Shown piece by piece: positions 25,901 through 36,278 of a stretch of 64,000 nucleotides of DNA. Source of the stretch: Gorsachius magnificus (Eukaryota; Chordata; Aves; Pelecaniformes; Ardeidae). Numbering within the stretch: position 1 is the first letter of the stretch; every line of letters begins with the position of its first letter. Below the pieces are notes generated by a model. It saw only the letters and a program-made list of their open reading frames with translations. It was not told the DNA's origin and made no database searches. The translations under genes were made by a program, and so were the position numbers. The DNA is taken from positions 129,705,988 to 129,769,987 of the forward strand of contig CM067082.1 in the NCBI GenBank assembly GCA_034008185.1, in the 5' to 3' direction.

Positions 25901-27270
25901 GGTTTTACTATATGAAAAATTCACTATGAAGAAAGAAAACTATAAAGAAAATAATGATCTAGTTCTGTTCATAGGTACATGTGCAGATGGCTGTCTTTGA
26001 TTTCAAAGGAAATCATACACACATATATATGGGCAACATTTTGCCCTAAATTATTAAAAAGCTCTTACCATACTGTTCACAGTGTGTTATCTGCTATGGC
26101 AAGTGCCATCCAGGACTGACATGTTCATCCCCTTCTCTCACTGAAAGCTGTAAAAACTATGGCCAGCAACTGTATCTGAGAACAAGGCCAGTCCATCCAA
26201 ATATTTGAGGGAAAGCTCACAAAGCAGACAAAAGAAAGAGGCATCCTCTTTCAGATGGCTCTCAGCACCAAAAAATTGTGAGCTGCCTACAGAAGTTGAT
26301 CTTTCTCTACTGAATGTGTAGGCACCTTGCCTATTCTAACTGAAGCCCCTCTTTACACCTGCTAAACTTTCAGATGAATATTTCAAAGTATATGGACACC
26401 ATTTATAAATGCAATGCATCCTTGAATATGGTGGTATATGCAGTTGATCTCTGGACTCAGGCCTCTGGATCACTCAGCAACAGAGGTGAGAGTGATGAAA
26501 TTTCTTCTGTATGAGTTCTCTAAGTCTTCTCCTTGACCTGTTTTCATTATTGCTGAATTATTGCTTCTGTGCCATGGTGAAGACAAGTCTTCGTCTTTGC
26601 CTAGATATGTGACCTTATTAATTGGGATTTCCTTTCTCTTTTGAAAAGGTACATTGTTATCTGTATTACAGGGTCTAGGTAGTATATGTGTGCTCTGAAT
26701 CTCAGCAATGATTTTCTGAAGATTTAAGTTTTGGAAAGTGGAGAATGAAAGAGGCAGACACTATCTATTACATGTATATGTGCAATGAAAAAGGTTAAAA
26801 TGGTCACTTTTGGAGCTTGATCCCACCAGATCTTATTTTATACAACTTATACAAGCACAGCTTTAAATTACATTGCCTCAAAGCTTAAAGAGATAATATT
26901 GTTAAAAGAGAATAAATTACTAATTGCTTGCGAAGCTACATTTAGATAGCAGAGTGCAGACAGTTAGATTTCGCTGCCCACAGTCTTCATGTAACGTGTA
27001 AGAGGCTCTGTATGTAGCTTTATAGGTATTTGAGCATTAAATTGTGGTGTGATCTTGTTAAACTGAATAAAGTGGGAACATATCACTGCTTATTTGAACA
27101 TCCACAAGAGTTGTTGATGGCTGTGTGGGGTTATTAGGAGCTGCCATGGTTGTGCTGAGTCAGTATGCAGATCTCACAATCTACAGTTTGGTTGAATGTG
27201 CCAGTGTTCAGAAGACATCAGAAGTAGATTTCTTGCCGTGCTGGGGATATTAATGATCTCTTGGCCCTTT
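19946..27270. other. Non-coding single-copy DNA
   Basis: No gene or repeat family recognised. It has a T-run at 25100-25112 and an A-rich tract at 25796-25824. A CAG/GTAATT junction near 23390-23397 has weak splice-acceptor-and-donor character. Frames near 22.86-23.16 kb and 24.25-24.66 kb are open for 100-134 codons but have no recognisable domain. Confidence 0.55.
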
Positions 27271-27430
27271 CATAGAGTCATAGAATCATAGAATGTTTTG
27301 GGTTGGAAGGGACCCCTAGAGGTCATCTAGTCCAACACCCCTGCAGTGAGCAGGGACACTGCTAACTAGATCAGGTTGCTCAGAGCCCCATCCAACCTGG
27401 CTTTGAATATTTCCAGGGATGGGGCCTCTA
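27271..27430 (-). mobile_element. CR1 LINE 3'-end fragment, same subfamily as the long copy
   Basis: The segment opens with three CATAGAAT-like octamers and continues with GTTTTGGGTTGGAAGGGA, CCCCTAGAGGTCATCTAG, GTGAGCAGGGACACTGCTAA and TCAGGTTGCTCAGAGCCC. It is nearly identical by eye to 10161-10300 of the long CR1. It stops after GGATGGGGCCTCT, so it is a copy of about 160 bases from the same or a sister subfamily. No intact coding sequence. Confidence 0.93.
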
Positions 27431-27741
27431 AGGACAGGATGTTACCATTTTAAAAAAAATTCTAATGCACATAACTTCAGTCTGTTTACTTTTACATTAC
27501 CTTGTTTCTTTGGTTACACCATCTCACTTGTCCTAACCAGTAGGTTACTAAAAATAGGCTGTGAACTGCAGAAAGTAAAGGTACAGTGGACTCACCTCAA
27601 ATGCTCCTTCCTTCCATGCTAGAAGACATCTGAAGCCTCCTTGTTGGTAAAATGCTTTGCTGTTCTCCATCAAAAAGTTACAGTAGAATTTGAATGTATT
27701 ATTCTCTCAACATATTTGTGTGCTATCTCAGTTTGGGATCA
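27431..27741. other. Short unique spacer between CR1 fragment and LTR
   Basis: About 310 bases of AT-rich sequence between the CR1 tail and the first LTR. I see nothing in it. Confidence 0.5.
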
Positions 27742-28318
27742 CATACTGTCCTGGTTTCGGCTGGGATAGAGTTAATTTTCTTCACAGAAGCTAGCATAGT
27801 GCTGTGCTTTGGATTTAGTGCTAGAAGAATGTTGATAACACGCTGATGTTTTTAGTTGTTGCCAAGTAGTGCTCAGACTGTTCAAGGACTTTTTGAGCTT
27901 CTCCTGCTCGGCCAGATGCATAACAAGCTGGGAGTACAGCACAGCTAGGACCCAAACTGTCCAAAGAGCTATTCCATACCATATAACGTCATGCTTGGGG
28001 TGGGGGGGGGTGTTGGTGGGTCGGTGAGTTATCGCTGCTCGGGTACTGATCGCTGCTCGGGACGGGCTGGGCATCGGTCGGCAGGTGGTGAGCATTTGCA
28101 TTGTGCATCATTCTCTTTGTATATTCTGTATATTTTGTTATCATTCTCATTATTACTATTATTATTATTTTCTCTTATTAAACTGTCTTTATCTCAGCCC
28201 TTGGCTCTAACCTTTTTCTCCTTCCCAATTCTCTCCCCCATCCCACTGAGGGAGGGGGGGAGTGAGCGAGCGGCTGCGTGGTGCTTAGTTGCCAGCCAGG
28301 TTAAACCACGACACATAC
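27742..28318 (+). mobile_element. Solo LTR 1 (avian ERVL-type) with 5-bp target duplication
   Basis: A 567-base LTR at 27747-28313 begins TGTCCTGGTTTCGGCTGGGA and ends in AAACCACGACA. It is bounded by perfect 5-bp direct repeats CATAC (27742-27746 and 28314-28318). The TG...CA ends and the 5-bp duplication fit an ERVL-type endogenous retrovirus, and the sequence resembles an LTR family I know from zebra finch and other neoavian birds (family name from memory, unverified). No gag, pol or env lies on either side, so it is a solo LTR left by recombination between the two LTRs of a provirus. Features inside are an (ATT)n tract at 28149-28171, a polyadenylation-region-like TATTAAACTG and a TCGCTGCTCGGG repeat with an 18-base period at 28032-28061. 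The TATA region is replaced by a G-tract. Confidence 0.9.
27997..28020 (+). other. G-quadruplex-compatible tract inside LTR 1
   Basis: The plus strand has GGGG, T, nine G's, TGTTGGT and GGG in succession. This satisfies the four-tract G3 with loops of 1-7 rule (loops 1, 3 and 7). In the other two LTR copies the corresponding place holds CATATACAGC or CATATAAAGC, so the G-tract apparently replaced the TATA region. Folding is inferred, not shown. Confidence 0.6.
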
Positions 28319-29990
28319 ACTTTTCAAGATGCCATTCTTTTATTTTTAGATTGACTCCTATCAATGAGTTGAGTTGAAATTGTAGGTCTTGTTCTACAAG
28401 CCGAAAAATACAGCTCATCAGATCATTCCTTTCAAAGTTCAAAAAAGCCTTCAGAAAGGTGTTGGGGTTTTTTTTAACCAAGTTTTCTACAAACATTTTC
28501 TTTCATTAGAATACAAGGAAACTAAATAATATTTATAATATTTGTTTTTATATATAAAATGTTCTGCAAGAATTCAGAGTAATCTCTTCAGTTTACAACA
28601 TTTCTAGGCAGAACTATTTTTCCATACCACACATTTGATACTGACACTGAACGATGCAGTGAATTATTTCCAAAGACTCTGTGAATATGAAAACTTAACA
28701 GTTCGTAGTAATTATAGATCAATGTGATTTACAATAAAGACTTGGCATTAGTATCTTGGCTAGCACATAGTAAAAAACAATTGTAACATACACTTATTAT
28801 TCAATTTGGTGTCTTTGTCATTTTGTATTTCATAGTCTGGAGAGATTTCAAAATGAAATAAAAGATGACACTAAGCATGAGGTGCTTCAGCATACAGTAT
28901 CATTTTGAAACTATCTAAGCAGATGAACCAAAACAAAAAAGGATTGTCTTTACAGCATGAGGTCATTATAAATTCCTTTTTTGAGTTTTACAATGAAAAG
29001 TCATGTAAGTAGCAGTAAATCCTACATGTTTGACTACACTAGCTAATTAGCAAATAATTATGCCATGGCGTTTTGTCAAACTTGCTGGTGCTCCATTAAT
29101 GTGCATCTCAGATTTAGTACACAGAACATTACATTATTTCTTACCATTTGTTGCTTTTGACATGTGATTTGGGTACTTTCTATAATAAGTAAATAAATAA
29201 AATCCAGTTGATCTATGAGATAGAAAGTTTCTGTGTTGAATTAGTTTTGAAAAGTGTAGACAAATGAAGTTGTAGACAAATTGCAATGCTTATATCCTTT
29301 TCCTTTTTCAAAAAACTGACAAGCAGTTCAAGTTGAGAGAATTTCCTGATACTTATCAGTCACCCAGAGTTTCTACTGGCTATATGAGAAACTGCAAGCT
29401 ACTTCTAAGTATTAAAGAAATGAGTGAATCATTTTCTCTGGCTATTGATTCAGATTAAGCATGCTCCAGCATCCGTAATCCTTCCTCCAGGGTTGATATT
29501 ACAGTGGTTTATTTAATTTGGGATTGTCAGAAACTATTTGTCTGACACTCTTTTACACAAACACAAATTCAGGGACAAATGGACAGTAGAAATAAATAAA
29601 AGAAACTGGTGCATCAGAGTAATTAGTCCATCTATTGCATTTGACATTCCCTTATCAGAGGCTTTTCTGACACTGTCTGCCCTTCAGATGCTCCATCTTT
29701 ATATAATCAGTTACACAGGGCAGATTGCAAAGTTATACACTTACCTTTGCTCATGATGTATTAGGTAAATTCTAAATTTAGAATGAAAGCAAAGAGAGCC
29801 TAGAGTATTTTTACTAAAACTGAGCTCAAAAAGAGATCATGCTCACATTATTGTTAAGTGCTATGGACTTGGAAATATGTTATTTACACCAGCAAACTTC
29901 ATTTTACCATTCTGACTTGCAAGTCAGAATACACTTTCAGATACAGAATGTGGTCTTATTTACTAACGCTGCGGTTGTAAACTGTGCATA
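28319..29990. other. Unique DNA between LTR 1 and LTR 2
   Basis: AT-rich non-coding sequence with no gene. It contains the palindrome cluster at 29043-29101 listed separately. The segment around 29630-29760 is also repeat-free and more evenly composed, but nothing there can be named. Confidence 0.5.
29043..29101. promoter_or_regulatory. Cluster of four 8-bp palindromes, candidate homeodomain-factor element
   Basis: Within 59 bases there are four perfect 8-bp palindromes: CTAATTAG (29043-29050), ATAATTAT (29054-29061), GCCATGGC (29062-29069) and CATTAATG (29094-29101). Three contain TAAT/ATTA cores, the core bound by many homeodomain proteins, and palindromic versions fit dimer binding. No repeat family overlaps. 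Function as an enhancer is inference only. Confidence 0.3.
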
Positions 29991-30597
29991 CCATATGTGC
30001 TGGTTTTGGCTGGGATGGAGTTAATTTTCTTCATAGTAGCTAGTATGGGGCTGTGTTTTGGATTTGTACTGAAAACAGTGTTGATAATACAGAGATGTTT
30101 TAGTTACTCCTGAGCAGTACTCACACAGAGTCAAGGCATTTTCTGCTCCTTACCCCACCCTGCCAACAAGTAGGCTGGGGGTGCACAAGAAGCTGGGAGG
30201 GGGCACAGCTGGGACAGCTGACCCCAACTGAGCAAAGGGATGTCCCACACCATATGATGTAATGCTCAGCATATACAGCTGGGGGAAGAAGAAGGAGGGG
30301 GGGGGGGCATTCGGAGTGATGGTGTTTGTCTTTCCAAGTAACCATTACGTGTGATGGAGCCCTGCTTCCCTGGGGATGGCTGAATGCCTGCCTGCCCATG
30401 GGAAGCAGTGAATTAATTCCTTGGTTTGCTTTGCTTTCATGCATGGCTTCTGCTTTACTTCTTAAACTGTCTTTATCTCAACCCATGAGTTTTCTCACTT
30501 TTACTCTTCTGATCCTCTCCCCCATCCCACTGTGGTGGAGTGAGCAAGCGGCTGCATGGGGCTCAGTTGCTTGCTGGGGCTAAACCACGACACCATA
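29991..30597 (+). mobile_element. Solo LTR 2 (same ERVL-type family) with 5-bp target duplication
   Basis: A 597-base LTR at 29996-30592 starts TGTGCTGGTTTTGGCTGGGA and ends TAAACCACGACA. Perfect 5-bp repeats CCATA flank it (29991-29995 and 30593-30597). It is homologous along its length to LTR 1, but it keeps a region (about 30121-30240) with AAGCTGGGAGGGGGCACAGC and CATATGATGTAATGCTCAGC that is shortened in LTR 1. The TATA position reads CATATACAGC, probably mutated. An 11-base G-run lies at 30297-30307, and AAACTGTCTTTATCTCAACC marks the R/U5-like region. No internal retroviral sequence flanks it. Transcriptional activity from this copy is doubtful because of the altered TATA. Confidence 0.9.
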
Positions 30598-31670
30598 CTA
30601 TGCTCTGTTGCATACACTAAGGCATTCTTACCTTCTTGTGCTCATTCAGAGGAGAAGGTCTTTGAGTGAGAATTCATATCTTTCATTTGCAGGAGGACCA
30701 GTGTCTGCTCTTTGAAAACTGAATCAGGAAAGTTTAGTAGCATTAAAAAGATTACTGCAAGAAGTCAGGACTGTACACCACGCCTCTCATTTATCCTGTG
30801 TACAGTAATGTCCCTGTAAATATTTGTGGCGTTCTTCTCACACAGTGGTTTTTACTACTAATATTTTTATGCTGACACTCTTCTTCCTCTCCTCTTCCTC
30901 CTTTGTTTTTAATCACCAATTTTGATACATGGGGGTTTTTTTGAGATTTATGAAAAATGTTCTAAGACCTACCAGGGCTAATGTTCTTAAACCATTCCCA
31001 TAAAAATTAAAAGTAAAAAACCCCAAAACTTGGAAGGAAATGTAAGAAAGCACAGCATTTATAAGGGAGTATTTTTTTAGATGGGGTCATTATTTTAATT
31101 TTTTTTTAATTTTATTTTTCTACCTTTTATTACATTAATGGAATGTAAGTAGACAGATAACATTAATGAAAATGAAGGAATCCTATAATGAGTGGGGTTG
31201 AGAATATCTAATCACCTTTATTTCAAATTGTAGATCATCAATGCCATTCTGTAGTGGACTTACTAGAATTTCAGAGGAGAGTCACATGGTGACTTTTTTC
31301 TTAGTTAACTTCAAATTGTAAATTAAATAATTTTTCTTCTTTATCTAAATACTACCACAACATGTTACAGTTAATAACTTTTCTTCTTTATCTAAATGAA
31401 GTTTAAAATGAAATATTATTATGCATTAAACAGTAGTTAAATTTTACAAGGCAATTCCTAATTTAACATTTTAAAAAATCACTATAGGCTGTTATTTGAA
31501 ATTATATTCCAAGAAACTGAAGTTTTTATGAGCTGATTTCCAATAAAATTTTATCAAATGTTTAGCCATAGCATTTGAATAAGTTCTTATTATATGTAGC
31601 TTGCAGTTTCATTTTAAAATCATGTAACATTTAATCTAAACTAAGTAGAGAGTACTATATATATACACAC
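30598..31670. other. Unique AT-rich DNA
   Basis: No gene. A 19-base segment TTTTCTTCTTTATCTAAAT occurs twice, at 31332-31350 and 31379-31397, a local direct duplication. A short AT/AC alternation (TATATATATACACAC) lies just before the CR1 tail, at about 31656-31670. Confidence 0.5.
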
Positions 31671-31990
31671 ATAGAATCATAGAATTGTTTAGGTTGGAAA
31701 AGACCTTGAAGATCATCAAGTCCAACCATTAACCTAACACTGTCAAATCCACCACTAAACCATGTACCTAAGCATTTCATTTACCCATCTTTTAAATATT
31801 TCCAGGGATGGGGACTTGACCACTTCCCTGGGTAGCCCATTCCAATGCTTGACAACCCTTTTGGTGAAGAAATTTTTCCCAATATCCAATCTAAACCTCC
31901 CCTGGCACAACCTGGGGCCATTCCTTCTCATCCTATAGCTTGTTACGTGGGAGGAGAGACCAACACCCACCTTGCTACAACCTACATACT
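31671..31990 (-). mobile_element. CR1 LINE 3' fragment with ORF2 C-terminal remnant
   Basis: The segment begins ATAGAATCATAGAATTG, then TTTAGGTTGGAAAAGACC, AAGTCCAACCATTAACC and CCAGGGATGGGGACTTGA. This is the reverse complement of a CR1 3' end, of the same type as the fragment at 8.12 kb and different from the long copy. It breaks off near CCTTGCTACAACC. The ORF2 C-terminus is preserved as an open frame. Confidence 0.92.
31755..31970 (-). pseudogene. CR1 ORF2 C-terminal remnant
   Basis: A 71-codon stop-free remnant aligns with the C-terminus of the long CR1 ORF2. It shares [20 protein letters not shown] ([20 protein letters not shown] in the long copy) and NGLPREVVKSPSLEIFK ([17 protein letters not shown] in the long copy). 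This is the basic C-terminal region downstream of the reverse transcriptase. The endonuclease and reverse transcriptase are missing through 5' truncation, so it is non-functional. Confidence 0.88.
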
Positions 31991-32287
31991 TCAGATGTCT
32001 TATTGTCTATGTTGTTTAGAGTACAGATATGTTTGTTTCTAACCTGATTTTCTAACAGACATTCCCATGTATATAAACTTTTTTGCTAAATTTACACCAA
32101 AAATTACAATTAATCATGCAATTTGCGAATGCCAGAATTTAGGAAATATACCGTTTGTTCTGCTCTTTTTAAATTTTATTATGCTGTAGTGTGGATTTCC
32201 AGGAAGTGAATTAATTTATATAAAAACCAATGCAAGCGTGCACTGCAGCAAAATATTTCTCTTCAGATCATGCTTCAGACATTTTTC

Positions 32288-32309
32288 ATTTGCAAATGCT
32301 GATTTGCAT
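32288..32309. promoter_or_regulatory. Octamer (POU-type) site pair
   Basis: The palindrome ATTTGCAAAT at 32288-32297 is followed four bases later by ATTTGCAT at 32302-32309, the exact complement of the POU octamer ATGCAAAT. Two octamer-type sites within 22 bases suggest a POU-factor binding element. Each site is short, so function is inference. Confidence 0.3.
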
Positions 32310-32847
32310 CAACTGTGAGTCTATACATGCAAAAGAATTTAAAAGCTACAGCCTTGTTTTTGCACGTAACTCCAAGCATCTGACATAAATCTGAAAATGC
32401 ATAAGTTATTCAGCTCTGGCTGCAGAGTTTCAGACAACAGGTAAATATACACATTTGTCACTCAACAATCCTAGGTACCTTTTGCTGCACTCAGAAAAAA
32501 AAATCTATCTCACCTAATTTTATAGCTGTTGAATTTAAAATAGCTAGTTGGATTAACTCTATATGCAGCTGGAGAACGATGAAACATCATAAAACAAGGA
32601 TGTGCATCTGTGTGTGCATGTGACAGAAGAGGGGAATAGTCCTTTTTTGTTGAAGGTGAATATCTGTAGTGAAGATTGACAAATTAGTTGTATCAAACTG
32701 GGAAAATTCAAGAGAACTAGTTTGTAGTCAAGACAGTCAGCTGGAAAACAATCCTATGAAAATCTGACCTCAATGTGGCAATTACTGGTTTGGGTTTTGT
32801 TAGCTGAAAGAGTTAAGCTAACTAAATACATAATAAAAGCACAGTTA

Positions 32848-32880
32848 TAAAAAACCAACCAAACAAACAAACCAAAAAAC
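32848..32880 (+). repeat. A-rich (AAAC)n-like simple repeat
   Basis: A-run followed by CCAACC, AAACAAACAAACC and AAAAAAC. Short, imperfect low-complexity tract. Confidence 0.65.
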
Positions 32881-35759
32881 CCACCTTTGCTCACATGATT
32901 TAATCTCAGGAAGATTCTAGGGGAGTTATACAGGCTGACATCTCTCTGCTGATACTGTAATTCCAGGAGGATTGTTTGTTGATCTAACTCTGTTGGCAGG
33001 AGTAGACCAAGGCAGTAGTTATTGGTGATGTATTAAGAAAGGGGACAGAAAAATTCTAGCCGAAAAATCTACTGATGGCTATTAATCACTGGATGACAGG
33101 GAGAATATCCTCAGGAACTAGCACTGTATTTAAACTCTTTCTATACCTAAGCACCCATTACAGCTATTATCAGAGATAGGTTAGAACATTAGATGAACTG
33201 CTTGGAAGAATTTTTCCAATTCAGACTGCAAAGTAGCTGTCTGCATTTCAGATATGTGTTTAAGCTCACGTTATAGTGAGTGGAGGTCTAGTCAAACAAT
33301 CTAGAGTATCATTTTGCTGACTTGCATCCGCTTTCAGTTGTAGCAGCAGTTTGTTTTTTGCCAATACTTACTGACAGATCATTTCCTGACCTTCCTGAAG
33401 CTATTATCTGTTTCTCTGTATTCTGAGTTTTTATTTGAAAGAAAGTAAATCTCTAAACATTGTGTTTGTGAAGTTTACATGTGAATCGAATACAAACAAC
33501 ACAAGGATATGTGAAGGAAGAACGAAACAACTCTGAGAGACATGATACACCCTTCCCCCCCACATAAAGAGTGGACAGAGACACTTTCTTGCAGAAGAAA
33601 ATTCAGAGAAAGATTCAAATTTAGCAGAAGTCATCATTCTCAAATCTATTTATTCCAGGAAGCTTTCTTAACTTCTGCACATTAATTAGGTGTTTTATGT
33701 AGATGATGTGAAAAAACTTTCCTTCTCTACAGTTCAGGACTTCATGATTACATGATTATTAATTTTCTGGAAAGAAACAATGTGTAATAATGCCAAAAAT
33801 AAGTACAGTTTTAACAGTGGTCAATTTTCATCCAAGCCTGCAAGAGCCAAAAGTAAGGATCTTTGCAGGCCTCTAGGCATAACTAGGGAGAATAAAGCTT
33901 GTGTACCCAGCTAAAGCCATGAGGCAATGCAGTCATATTTTGAATGGACTTGGAGATAGTGATGGACCCTGGATATATTCCATCCAGTTTCTCTTCTTGC
34001 TTTCTTGTTTTAACTGCTGTCCTTTTTGCTTTGCTATGCACTTATGCTGTTTTTCTATGAGATGCTTGCTGTTCAATGACTAATGAAATGGAGTGATTTT
34101 AGTATATATGATAACAGCAAAATAGTAGTACAATAATAATATATACATGGTAATAACATTAATAATACCTGAGAGAAAGGTGAAATATATAGGCAAGAAA
34201 CAACCCAAACTGTGCAATTTTTCTCTTTCATGATGTCTACAGTAACAAGGGATATCTACGTGCTTGTGTCAGCAAACATACTCATCCCTATAGAGAAAGT
34301 TACTGCTTTCACAGTGAGACAGCTTTTCAGTTACAGCAAAATAAAAGTTTATCTTCTATAGAAGTGCCTTTTTTTTGCAAAGACAGAATTTCCTAGAATA
34401 AATGCTGCTGCCCTTCTGTTAAAGTCCATAACCACTAAATCTGTGTAACTGAGGATTCAGTGTCCCATCTTAGTACCTTTTTAAATTTCCCAAAAAAAAA
34501 ATAACAGTGGTAATCTACAATGACTAGGACATTCTCTCCCTGTATTGCTTTAGTGGAACACAGAATATAGTGGCACTGATCCAATAAAAAGTAGGAGTTC
34601 ATTAAAACTTCACATATTGATATTATTTCACCAGAATAACAGACATTATTGTTTACCTGGGGCCATTTAACATGACCAACTCATCAACTCCTAATGGCCT
34701 TCTGAGTCTAAGGTATCAACAGGTATGCCCTCCTACAAAAATATCTCTTTGGTTGAATCCTTCAGATTTGGACAAAGAATTATATATGGTCATTGAGAAT
34801 AACTAGATACAGGGTAAGGTCTTGAAAAGTATATTCAGTTTTTGTTAATGTCATCTGTTATTTCATTTAAAATGTTCACAGTACCACTGTGGACTTGAAA
34901 TGTTTAACAGATAAGGGGGAAAAAAACATTTTATTTTATTTTTTCTTGTGCTTGAGTGTGTGTAGATAAAGTATCTCATTGCATTAGATCTTTTGTTGAG
35001 ACCTTTGTCACTTTTAGGTGACAAAAACCATTGTGTGCATGAAAGCATTTCAACATTGAAGGTAGGTTAGATGGAAGGGTTAGTTGGTGTCTCAAATAGA
35101 ATAAAATCATTCATGAGACCTGACTCGTGTCTGGATTCATCTGATAAAGTATAGATACCTACATCCTGGACTGCCGTCTAGATCACCTAGATTAGTTTTA
35201 TTGTAAAAGAGGAGAAATAAGAACTTTTTTTCATCTCATCCCAAAGAAAAGATCTAAAACACATAAAAGTGATATAGACAAAACAGGTCAGAATAATTGA
35301 GCTTTGAGCCTCATTTATCCTTTGTAGAGAAATATAGGGTGACCCATACAGATGTAGAAGTTAAAACCCTAAAAGGCTTAAGATCAGTCCCACTCCTTTC
35401 TGTTAAATCATAAACTAAGAACTTTTAAGTGTTTCAGCCTTTTCATCTGAAAATACAGTTGGTAATATTAAACCACTCATATGTCCTGCCTGTTAATATT
35501 GGTTAGTGTGCTACCCAAGGACTAGTGCCAATTTTATAGCTGGATCTGGCACTAGACTTGAAAGATCTCACAAGTATAGGCTGCAGGGACATAACTGGAA
35601 TAGATACCTTCCTTCTGGGCTCTCACACCCCCATGCAAACCTTTTGAGTGAATTTTACAGCACACAGGAATTGGAGAAACACCACAGAAATCCAGGTACA
35701 GTAGTGATGTTTTTAATGCTCATTTACACATTTATTGGAATCAAATACAGTAATAATAA

Positions 35760-36278
35760 GTTCTTGTACAGGTTTTGGCTGGGATAGAGTTAATTTTAGT
35801 CATAGTAGCTTGTATGGTGCTGTTTTGGATTTGTGACCAAAACACTGTTGATAACACACCAAAGTTTTAGCTATTGCTGAACAGTGCTTGCACAATGTGA
35901 GGGTCTTTCCTGTTTCTCACACTGCCCCACCAGCAAGCAGGCTGGGGGTGTGCAAGAAGCTGGGACATGCGCTGGGCGCGCATAACCTGGACAGCTGACC
36001 CCAACTGACCAATGGGATGTTCCATACCATATGATGTCATGCTCAGCATATAAAGCTGGGGAGAAGAAGAAGGAAGGGAGGATGTTCAGAGTTATGGTGT
36101 TTGTCTTACCAAGTAACTGTTATGCATGATGCTTTCCTAGAAAAGTCTCCACACAGTGTTTTCTTCACCTATTAAACTGTCTTTATCACAACACACAAAT
36201 TTTCTCACTTTTACTTTTTACACGAGTGAGCAGAGTGTGAGGTTTAGCTGTCTACCAGGTTTAGTCCACAATAGCTCT
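35760..36278 (+). mobile_element. Solo LTR 3 (same ERVL-type family), older copy
   Basis: A 509-base LTR at 35765-36273 begins TGTACAGGTTTTGGCTGGGA. It ends CCACAATA, which differs from the CCACGACA of the other two copies by two transitions, so its canonical CA end has mutated. The flanking 5-mers GTTCT (35760-35764) and GCTCT (36274-36278) match at four of five positions, consistent with an older target duplication. It retains a CCAAT box at 36009-36013 and a TATAAAG box at 36049-36055, which the other two copies have lost. The R/U5 region (TATTAAACTGTCTTTATCAC) is followed by a shortened 3' part. No internal retroviral genes are adjacent. Confidence 0.85.
36009..36055 (+). promoter_or_regulatory. 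LTR U3 core promoter: CCAAT and TATA boxes
   Basis: CCAAT at 36009-36013 and TATAAAG at 36049-36055 are spaced 35 bases apart, the usual layout of an LTR polymerase II promoter. Transcription, if any, would run on the plus strand into the region beyond 36.08 kb. Activity cannot be judged from sequence. Confidence 0.55.

Larger units (their letters stand above)
31991..35759. other. Unique AT-rich DNA
   Basis: No gene is supported. It contains an A/AAAC-rich tract at 32848-32880 and the octamer cluster at 32288-32309, listed separately. The block from about 32100 to 32420 has no repeat signature and could be a conserved element. Confidence 0.5.

Noticed and set aside
27772..28377. Open frames of 100-128 codons within LTR 1
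   Set aside because: LTRs are non-coding; the frames arise from GC-rich LTR sequence on either strand and match no retroviral protein.
27742..36278. One large provirus with internal sequence between the LTRs
   Set aside because: Each LTR has its own target duplication, and the intervening DNA is unique or CR1 sequence without gag, pol or env.
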